DNA from: Phycisphaerae bacterium
Lineage (GTDB): Bacteria; Planctomycetota; Phycisphaerae; Sedimentisphaerales; Anaerobacaceae
Length of the DNA stretch: 5,254 nucleotides
Direction of reading: 5' to 3'
Assembly: GCA_030602845.1 (NCBI GenBank)
Contig: JAUVYZ010000167.1
Location: 1-5,254 of the forward strand
In this document: positions 1 through 4,693 of the stretch, piece by piece
How the letters are laid out: each line of letters begins with the position of its first letter
Position numbering within the stretch: position 1 is the first letter of the stretch
Notes under the pieces: model-generated
The model's input: only the letters and a program-made list of their open reading frames with translations
What the model was told of the DNA's origin: nothing
The model's database searches: none
Made by a program: the position numbers and the translations under genes

Positions 1-175
1 CTCTTACGCACTTACGTTCTTACGCACTTACGCTCTTACGCACTTACGCTCTTACGCACTTACGCTCTTACGCACTTACGCACTTACGCTCTTACGCTCT
101 TACGCTCTTACGCTCTTACGCACTTACGCTCTTACGCACTTACGCTCTTACGCTCTTACGCACTTACGCTCTTAT
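1..175. repeat. 8-bp tandem array (CWCTTACG), about 21 copies
   Basis: The stretch is an uninterrupted array of the 8-mer C(T/A)CTTACG: 21 full units to base 168 and a partial unit at 169-174. Two versions, CTCTTACG and CACTTACG, differ at the second base. They alternate strictly at the left and become irregular later, for example four CTCTTACG in a row around 89-120. Unit 3 alone starts with T. The array continues off the left edge, so its full size is unknown. Read on the minus strand the unit contains TAA and, because 8 is not a multiple of 3, all three minus frames are closed; it is therefore non-coding downstream of mlaE. It ends about six bases from the mlaE stop codon. No spacers are present, so it is not a CRISPR. 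Confidence 0.97.
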
Positions 176-180
176 TCTCA

Positions 181-990
181 TCAAATCAGACTTTTAATCG
201 GCCAAAACGTACTGTAAATTGCCTTGAAAATCACTCCAAACGCAAAATTCAGTGCCAATATGCAAATAAAACTCGCCACAAACGCCTCCGTGCAGGCCTG
301 CCCCACACCGTGCGCACCTTGCTTGCACGTAAAGCCCTTATAACAGCTAATAGCCGCTATAGCTCCTCCGAAGAAGAAACCCTTGATGACCCCGATAGAC
401 ACGTCCCATAGTTCCACACCGGATGCACTAAAGTTCCAGTACGCCCGACTGTTAATCCCCAATTGAACAACGCTCACGAAAGCACCACCTAAAACGCCCA
501 TCAAATCAGCAAAGACAATCAAAGCCGGCGTAAGCAGCAGGCACGCCACCACCCGCGGGGCAACCAGATACCGTATCGGGTTCGTACCCATACTCCTCAC
601 AGCGTCAATTTGCTCGGTAATATTCATTGTGCCCAATTCAGCCGTCAAAGCCCCCCCAATACGCCCCGCTAACATCACCGCCGCAAGCACAGGCCCTAAT
701 TCCTTCACGACCGAAATATTAATCAAAACACCCAGGTGCTCTTCCATACCCATACCCGCAAGCTGGTCGTACGCCTGAATCGCCAGGGTCATTCCCACGA
801 ACGCCCCCGTTATCATTATAACCGGAACACTCCGAACACCGATAAGATGCATTTGTGCCCATATCAGCGGATACGTCTTCGACCTGGTACAGCTACGCGC
901 ACACGCAATCATTGACTGCCACACAAACCTTGCAAATAGCCCTACATTACCTACGTCCCCTATAGCTTTGGCTCCAAACACTCCAATCAT
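181..990 (-). CDS. mlaE: MlaE/YrbE-family lipid ABC transporter permease
   Basis: Predicted inner-membrane permease of an MCE-type (Mla-like) ABC transporter, which in the known family moves phospholipid or other lipid between the inner membrane and the outer envelope with an MlaF ATPase and an MlaD substrate-binding protein. The 269 residues match the usual length of about 260. An amphipathic N-terminus (about 1-45) is followed by hydrophobic segments near 50-72, 85-115, 146-178, 198-217 and 237-258. The family core is clear at about 95-147: VKELGPVLAAVMLAGRIGG, then AELGTM, TEQIDA, VRSMGTNPIRYLVAPR. The C-terminal GAHGVGQACTEAFVAS matches the family's GAxGVGxATTxAVVxS region. I chose the ATG at 990-988 because GGAGAG lies seven bases upstream; a TTG at 1005 would add five residues but overlaps that site. 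Seven cysteines seem many for this family. No partner genes lie in the window, so the exact substrate is unknown. Confidence 0.93.
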   Translation of the reverse strand: MIGVFGAKAIGDVGNVGLFARFVWQSMIACARSCTRSKTYPLIWAQMHLIGVRSVPVIMITGAFVGMTLAIQAYDQLAGMGMEEHLGVLINISVVKELGPVLAAVMLAGRIGGALTAELGTMNITEQIDAVRSMGTNPIRYLVAPRVVACLLLTPALIVFADLMGVLGGAFVSVVQLGINSRAYWNFSASGVELWDVSIGVIKGFFFGGAIAAISCYKGFTCKQGAHGVGQACTEAFVASFICILALNFAFGVIFKAIYSTFWPIKSLI

Positions 991-997
991 AACATTT

Positions 998-1003
998 CTC
1001 TCC
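998..1003 (-). promoter_or_regulatory. Ribosome binding site of mlaE
   Basis: On the minus strand GGAGAG lies seven bases before the ATG at 990-988. This is a normal Shine-Dalgarno spacing. It favours the ATG over the in-frame TTG at 1005-1003, which is directly followed by, and partly overlaps, this purine run and has no good site of its own. Confidence 0.75.
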
Positions 1004-1094
1004 AAATTTTCTTGTCCACGAGAACCTTATACCTGAACACCCAACAGGCGACCCATAATCTATCCCCTGCACCCTACCCCATAAATACTAAATA

Positions 1095-1170
1095 GTCAAT
1101 TGTAAATCGTCAATCGGAATTCGTCAATCGTAAATCGTCAATCGGAATTCGTCAATCGAAAATCGTAATC
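1095..1170. repeat. 14-bp tandem array built from 7-bp subunits
   Basis: Five consecutive 14-mers start with GTCAAT: 1095-1108, 1109-1122, 1123-1136, 1137-1150 and 1151-1164, followed by a partial GTAATC. They alternate between a form ending in TAAATC and a form ending in GGAATTC. On the minus strand each 14-mer splits into two 7-mers (GATTTAC or GAATTCC, then GATTGAC), giving a 28-bp higher-order period. The array lies upstream of mlaE, between the preceding terminator and the mlaE leader. No coding or hairpin role is visible. Confidence 0.9.
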
Positions 1171-1197
1171 CCCCCAACTCAACACTAAAAACTACTT

Positions 1198-1426
1198 AAG
1201 GTCATCTGCCGAGCTCTCGGACAGGGAAACGGAGCGGCAAAGAGCATAAGCCTAAAAGAAAGGGCTGTAAGTTTTATTCTTACAGCCCAATCAACACATC
1301 CGTTTTTATTTAAATCAGCCTCTGATATTTCAGTTATTCAGCACCTTGCAGCCACTGACCGGCCATTATGGCAAAGTCTTCAAAATTAACAAGGCAATCG
1401 CCTGTCCCATCCATCGAAGGACATAA
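1198..1426 (-). repeat. Duplicated 3' block, copy A (gene end, UTR, terminator)
   Basis: This stretch aligns with 4464-4693 almost without gaps. It spans the dockerin-like tail codons, the stop, the 3' untranslated region, the terminator and about 55 bases beyond it. The non-coding part 1238-1321 (84 bases) is identical to 4505-4588. A second identical run of 48 bases (1359-1406 against 4626-4673) encodes the core of the tail. Between them the last codons differ clearly. Beyond the terminator, 1201-1237 shows five substitutions and one single-base indel. Similarity stops near 1198. Confidence 0.93.
1254..1288 (-). terminator. Intrinsic terminator of the 945-residue FG-GAP gene
   Basis: A perfect 10-bp stem, GGGCTGTAAG paired with CTTACAGCCC (1288-1279 with 1271-1262), encloses a 7-base loop. 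On the minus strand it is followed directly by TTTCTTTT, as expected for a Rho-independent terminator. On the plus strand no T-run follows the stem, so it acts in the minus direction. It lies 45 bases past the stop at 1334. Confidence 0.93.
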
Positions 1427-4171
1427 ACGCTTACCAAACAGATACGCCGAGCCGGAATCGTTTCCGTTGTCGTCATCGCCATAAGCCCCGACAATGGCGT
1501 AATCACCGCTGACTGAAACCGAACGGCCAAACCAGTCGCCGGCAGCACCATCGGCGGCTAACAATTTGACCTGCGGGCTCCAATTAGTACCATCTCGCTT
1601 GAATATATACGCCGAGCCGGAATCGTTTCCGTTGTCGTCATCGTAAGTAGCCCCGACGACGGCGTAATCACCGCTGATGGAAACCGAATAACCAAAGTAA
1701 TCGTAGGCAGCACCATCGGAGGCGGTCAGCTTGGCCTGCTCGCTCCAACTCGTACCGTAACGCCTGAATATGTAAGCCGAGCCAGTACGGCTGTCATCGC
1801 CATCAGCCCCGATGATGGCATAATCGCCGCTGATAGAAACCGAAATGCCAAACAGGTCGTCGGCAGCACCATCGGCAGCGGTCAATTTGGCCTGCTCGCT
1901 CCAGCTTAAACCGTTAAAACGAAAGATATACGCCGAGCCGGAGTTGCTTCCGTTGTCGTCATCGCCATAAGCTCCGACGATGGCATAATCGCCGCTCAAA
2001 GAAACCGAAACGCCAAACCAGTCGCCGGCAGCATCATCCGAAGCGGTGAGTTTGACCTGCTGATACCAGTTGGGATCGCCCGGTGTGTCGCTTTTTTTGA
2101 ATATGTACGCCGAGCCGGAAGCGCTTCCGTTGTCGTCATCGCCATAAGCCCCGACGATGGCGTAATCGCCGCTTATAGACACCGAACGGCCAAACCAGTC
2201 GCCGGCAGCAGCATCGGCGGCTAACAATTTGGCCTGCTGGCTCCAATTAGTACCGTCATAGTAAAATATGTACGCCGAGCCGGAAGCATCTCCGCTGTCG
2301 TCATCGCCATAAGCCCCGACGATGGCGTAAGCGCCGCTGACAGAAACCGAATACCCAAACCGGTCATAGGCAGTACCGTCGGCGGCGGTCAGCTTGGCGG
2401 CTTCGTCCCACTTGCCGCAGTTTACGTCGTTAGCCGTAAATATATACGCCGAGCCGGTATAGCTGTCATCGCCACGAGCCCCGACAATGGCGTAATCGCC
2501 GCTGATAGAAACCGAATAGCCAAAGTAGTCGTCGCCAGCACCATCGGCGGCTAACAATTTGTCCTGCTGGTCTTGTTGCCACACAGATGGGTGGATTTCG
2601 GTGGGCCGGGCATTGCCGAAGTTATAGCCGGCTGCAATTTCGCCCTCTTCAAGGGTAACACTGTAAGTCTCGTCGCCGCCGGGATACGTTTGCTCCCAGC
2701 AGGGTCTGGCCTCCTCGGCCACCAGGTACGTCCCGACATCAACCTCCAGAACATACTTTCCATTAACATCAGTGAGGTCGTTTGGTTCGCCTGCGTCGAA
2801 TTGCCCGTTTTCATTTACATCTATGTAAATCCTCCAGCCTTCGATTGGCTGCTCATCAGTATCTTCGACAAAATGACCATCTCCATCTGTGTCGTGCCAC
2901 TTGGTGCCGCGAATATCGGCATAATCTATGTATAAGTATGCCGAGCCGGAACTGCTTCCATTGTCGTCATCCCAATAAGCTCCGACGATGGCATAACCGC
3001 CGCTGATAGAAACCGACACGCCAAAGCAATCGTTGGCAGCAGCATCGGCGGCAGTCAATTTGGCCTGCTGACTCCAGTTTGTATCATCATAGTAAAATAT
3101 GTACGCCGAGCCGGAATAGTCTCCGTTGTCGTCATCGTAAGAAGCCCCGACGACGGCGTAATCGCCGCTTACAGAAACCGAACCGCCAAAGTAGTCGCCG
3201 GCAGCACCATCGGCGGCGAGCAGTTTGGCCTGCTCGGACCAACTCGTACCATTATAATAAAATATATACGCCGAGCCGGAATTGCTTCCGTTGTCGTCAT
3301 CGCAAGAAGCCCCGACGATGGCGTAATCCCCGCTGACAGAAACCGAACGCCCAAACCGGTCGCCGGCAGCACCATCCAAGGCCATAAGCTTAGCTATCTG
3401 GTCCCAGTTGTTGGGGTCAACATCGTTAGGCTTGAATATGTACGCCGAGCCGGAACTGCTTCCGTTGTCGCCATCGCCATCCGCCCCGACGATGGCGTAA
3501 TCGCCGCTGATTGAAACCGATTTGCCAAAGTTGTCGTTGACAACACCATCGGCGGCGGTGAGCTTGGCCTGCTGGCTCCAGCTTGTACCATCTCGCTTGA
3601 ATATGTACGCCGAGCCGGAACCGCTCCCATTGTCGTCATCTAAATAAGCCCCGACGATGGCGTAATCGCCGCTGATAGAAACCCGAATGCCAAAGTAATC
3701 ATCGGCTGCACCATCGGAAGCGGTCAATTTGGCCTGCTGGCTCCAGCTTGTACCATCGCGCTTGAATATGTACGCCGAGCCGGAGTCGGTCCCGTTGTCG
3801 TCATCATAACGAGCCCCGACGACGGCGTAATCGCCGCTGACAGAAACCGAATTGCCGAACCAGTCGTCGGCAGCACCATCAGAGGCAATCAACTTGGCCT
3901 GCTGGCTCCAGCTTGTATCGTCAAAGAAAAATATGTAAGCCGAGCCGGAATCGCTTCCGTTGTCGTCATCGGAATAAGCCCCGACGATGGCGTAATCGCC
4001 GCTGACAGAAACAGAGTAGCCAAAGTAGTCGGCGGCAGTACCATCGGAGGCGAGCAATTTGTCTAATTCCGGCCAGTTGGCATAGGCCGAACCCGCCGGC
4101 AAAATAAACAGCACTGTCAGTGCAATCAGAAGTAAAGACAAATTTTTTGGGTTAGAAATTGAATTGAGCAT
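1334..4171 (-). CDS. Secreted FG-GAP protein, 7+7 blades, dockerin-like tail
   Basis: A 945-residue exported protein of unknown target, probably surface-bound or secreted. Residues 1-31 form a signal peptide (K9, hydrophobic 11-24, likely cut after AYA). Seven FG-GAP repeats follow (38-92, 93-147, 148-202, 203-260, 261-315, 316-370, 371-420), each of the form KLxAxDGAAxDxFGxSVSxSGDYAIVGA, then DDDNGSxSGSAYIF, then GTSWSQQA. Residues 421-537 are an SdrD-B/Cna-B-like domain (GTKWHDTDGDG, DVNENGQFDAGE, TDVNGKY, final NFGN). Seven more repeats (538-592, 593-647, 648-706, 707-761, 762-813, 814-868, 869-915) precede a tail with one EF-hand-like loop (D-G-T-G-D-C-L-V-N-F-E-D) and QWL (916-945). FG-GAP repeats are known to fold as beta-propeller blades with calcium loops, so two seven-bladed propellers are inferred. 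The ATG at 4171-4169 is chosen because AAGGAGG lies eight bases upstream and the signal peptide starts there; the frame stays open to 4282 with no comparable site. The protein is strongly acidic. It could bind polysaccharide or protein; the sequence does not say which. Confidence 0.93.
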   Translation of the reverse strand: MLNSISNPKNLSLLLIALTVLFILPAGSAYANWPELDKLLASDGTAADYFGYSVSVSGDYAIVGAYSDDDNGSDSGSAYIFFFDDTSWSQQAKLIASDGAADDWFGNSVSVSGDYAVVGARYDDDNGTDSGSAYIFKRDGTSWSQQAKLTASDGAADDYFGIRVSISGDYAIVGAYLDDDNGSGSGSAYIFKRDGTSWSQQAKLTAADGVVNDNFGKSVSISGDYAIVGADGDGDNGSSSGSAYIFKPNDVDPNNWDQIAKLMALDGAAGDRFGRSVSVSGDYAIVGASCDDDNGSNSGSAYIFYYNGTSWSEQAKLLAADGAAGDYFGGSVSVSGDYAVVGASYDDDNGDYSGSAYIFYYDDTNWSQQAKLTAADAAANDCFGVSVSISGGYAIVGAYWDDDNGSSSGSAYLYIDYADIRGTKWHDTDGDGHFVEDTDEQPIEGWRIYIDVNENGQFDAGEPNDLTDVNGKYVLEVDVGTYLVAEEARPCWEQTYPGGDETYSVTLEEGEIAAGYNFGNARPTEIHPSVWQQDQQDKLLAADGAGDDYFGYSVSISGDYAIVGARGDDSYTGSAYIFTANDVNCGKWDEAAKLTAADGTAYDRFGYSVSVSGAYAIVGAYGDDDSGDASGSAYIFYYDGTNWSQQAKLLAADAAAGDWFGRSVSISGDYAIVGAYGDDDNGSASGSAYIFKKSDTPGDPNWYQQVKLTASDDAAGDWFGVSVSLSGDYAIVGAYGDDDNGSNSGSAYIFRFNGLSWSEQAKLTAADGAADDLFGISVSISGDYAIIGADGDDSRTGSAYIFRRYGTSWSEQAKLTASDGAAYDYFGYSVSISGDYAVVGATYDDDNGNDSGSAYIFKRDGTNWSPQVKLLAADGAAGDWFGRSVSVSGDYAIVGAYGDDDNGNDSGSAYLFGKRLCPSMDGTGDCLVNFEDFAIMAGQWLQGAE
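1427..2560 (-). repeat. FG-GAP blades 8-14 (second propeller)
   Basis: Seven consecutive coding repeats, mostly 165 bp (55 codons). Blades 8 and 12 have a shorter loop: DDSYTGS and DDSRTGS replace the usual DDDNGSxSGS, a loss of three residues that removes the N-G part of the calcium-type loop. Blades 10 and 8 have altered linkers before the W (SDTPGDPNW, NDVNCGKW). The last blade stops after GSAYLFGKR and lacks the terminal strand seen in the others. Confidence 0.9.
2561..2911 (-). other. SdrD-B/Cna-B-like domain between the two propellers
   Basis: This is a protein-domain annotation within the FG-GAP gene (residues 421-537). The order GTKWHDTDGDG, then GW-R-I-Y-I-D-V-N-E-N-G-Q-F-D-A-G-E-P, then LTDVNGKY, GTYLVAEE, W-x-Q-T-Y-P-G-G and a closing YNFGN follows the SdrD-B pattern, a beta-sandwich with calcium loops often used as a spacer in bacterial surface proteins. 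It breaks the repeat array after exactly seven blades. The last 17 or so residues (ARPTEIHPSVWQQDQQD) lead into blade 8. Confidence 0.8.
2912..4060 (-). repeat. FG-GAP blades 1-7 (first propeller)
   Basis: Seven consecutive coding repeats, six of full length (55, 55, 55, 58, 55 and 55 residues) and a seventh of 50 that ends after GSAYLY without the W-S-Q-Q strand. Blade 4 has a longer linker (NDVDPNNWDQIA) and DGDNG in place of DDDNG. Blade 7 has GGYAIVGA for GDYAIVGA. The copies are also very alike in DNA, sharing runs such as GTACGCCGAGCCGGA and GTTGTCGTCATCG on the plus strand, so recombination between them is plausible. Confidence 0.9.
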
Positions 4172-4179
4172 TTTTCTGC

Positions 4180-4186
4180 CCTCCTT
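4180..4186 (-). promoter_or_regulatory. Ribosome binding site of the 945-residue FG-GAP gene
   Basis: On the minus strand AAGGAGG is followed by eight bases and then the ATG at 4171-4169. This near-perfect Shine-Dalgarno sequence fixes the start at the signal peptide rather than at an upstream in-frame codon near 4282. A second GGAGGG lies about 15 bases further upstream. Confidence 0.9.
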
Positions 4187-4327
4187 ATTTTTTGCCCTCC
4201 CTGGGGTTATTATTAGCTGAGGCAGGGTCCCTCCTTCGCACTCAGAATTCGTATGTACACAACGTAAACTATAGATTACCACACCGGCGAGCCGATTTCA
4301 AGAAATACCTGCGATAATATTGCATTT

Positions 4328-4350
4328 TTTAGCCTGTTTTTTGGGCTAAA
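4328..4350. repeat. Small inverted repeat upstream of the FG-GAP gene
   Basis: TTTAGCC and GGCTAAA form a perfect 7-bp inverted repeat around a 9-base loop rich in T (plus strand). No T-run follows it on the minus strand, so it is not a good terminator for the gene upstream. It lies about 155 bases before the start codon of the 945-residue gene and could be an operator or an RNA hairpin in the leader; the sequence does not decide. Confidence 0.45.
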
Positions 4351-4367
4351 CGGCTGTTTTTATGAAC

Positions 4368-4488
4368 TCAGCAGCGCTTCCCCGCAACACGTGTTCTCTC
4401 AAGCGTGCCGTCTATATAGTCCAGCCTGGCAAAGACGTGCCTGGCGTCGTAAACAAACGTATTCGGGTCATCTGCCGAGCGGTCGGAC
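4368..4488 (-). pseudogene. Possible coding relic resembling a YD (RHS-type) repeat
   Basis: One minus-strand frame reads SDRSADDPNTFVYDAR and on to RLDYIDGTLERTRV before a stop at 4370-4368. The segment YDARHVFARLDYIDGT has Y1, D2, Y12, D14, G15 and T16, the spacing of YD repeats in RHS-type proteins, although the usual G-R at positions 5-6 is absent. The frame has no start or ribosome binding site and runs out of the upstream terminator. The YD-like part begins where similarity to the downstream gap ends. It may be fossil coding sequence or chance. Confidence 0.2.
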
Positions 4489-4693
4489 AGCGAAAACGCA
4501 GCGCCAAAGAGCATAAGCCTAAAAGAAAGGGCTGTAAGTTTTATTCTTACAGCCCAATCAACACATCCGTTTTTATTTAAATCAGCCTGTGATATTTCAG
4601 TTATAGGGCGTCTTGGAGCCATTGGCCGGCCATTATGGCAAAGTCTTCAAAATTAACAAGGCAATCGCCTGTCAGGTCCGCGCTGGGACATAG
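4464..4693 (-). repeat. Duplicated 3' block, copy B (gene end, UTR, terminator)
   Basis: This is the partner of 1198-1426. It covers the tail codons of the upstream FG-GAP gene, its stop, untranslated region and terminator, and about 60 bases past it. The 84-base run 4505-4588 is identical to copy A. Because it reaches beyond the terminator, the duplication involved more than the coding sequence; it suggests that the two genes arose by tandem duplication of a gene with its terminator, or by later gene conversion. Confidence 0.93.
4521..4555 (-). terminator. Intrinsic terminator of the partial FG-GAP gene
   Basis: The stem GGGCTGTAAG/CTTACAGCCC (4555-4546 with 4538-4529) with a 7-base loop is followed on the minus strand by TTTCTTTT. 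It is identical to the terminator at 1288-1254 and lies the same 45 bases past the stop codon. Confidence 0.93.

Larger units (their letters stand above)
991..1333. other. Intergenic region between FG-GAP gene and mlaE
   Basis: This 343-base gap has no credible gene. Going in the direction of transcription it contains the terminator of the FG-GAP gene (1288-1254), the rest of a block shared with the gap upstream (to about 1198), a 7-bp/14-bp tandem array (1170-1095), and about 90 bases of leader ending at the mlaE ribosome binding site. The strong terminator suggests that mlaE has its own promoter within 1250-1010. The best match, TTGACT (1099-1094) with TAGGGT 17 bases on, is weak, and its first hexamer is simply the edge of the tandem array. 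Confidence 0.7.
4172..4600. other. Intergenic region between the two FG-GAP genes
   Basis: This 429-base gap contains, in the direction of transcription, the upstream gene's terminator (4555-4521), the end of the duplicated block (to about 4464), a stretch that may be a coding relic (4463-4368), an inverted repeat (4350-4328) and about 140 bases of leader for the 945-residue gene. Promoter candidates for that gene, such as TATTAT near 4319-4314 and TATAGT near 4273-4268, lack a recognisable -35 hexamer, so none is called. I see no complete gene. Confidence 0.65.

Noticed and set aside
1..175. Plus-strand reading of the 8-bp array, which is open in all three frames
   Set aside because: The unit contains no stop triplet on this strand, so openness is automatic. 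There is no start codon in the array and no coding continuation after it.
1..175. CRISPR array
   Set aside because: The units are 8 bp and contiguous, with no spacers and no cas genes nearby.
1071..1099. Promoter for mlaE: TTGACT with TAGGGT at 17 bases
   Set aside because: The second hexamer matches poorly and the first is the edge of the tandem array, so the match is likely chance.
2573..2935. Plus-strand open frame of 120 codons opposite the SdrD-B-like domain
   Set aside because: It lies wholly antisense to a domain with clear family motifs, has no convincing ribosome binding site and its translation shows no recognisable domain.
3079..3375. Several short frames on both strands inside the FG-GAP repeats
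   Set aside because: They recur with the 165-bp period, which shows that they are shadows of the repeated coding sequence.
4268..4319. -10-like TATTAT and TATAGT upstream of the FG-GAP gene
   Set aside because: Neither has a recognisable -35 hexamer at a suitable distance, and the region is AT-rich enough to give such hexamers by chance.
4328..4360. Intrinsic terminator at the TTTAGCC/GGCTAAA inverted repeat
   Set aside because: On the minus strand, where all genes lie, the stem is followed by A residues rather than T. A T-run occurs on the plus strand, but no plus-strand gene exists to end there.
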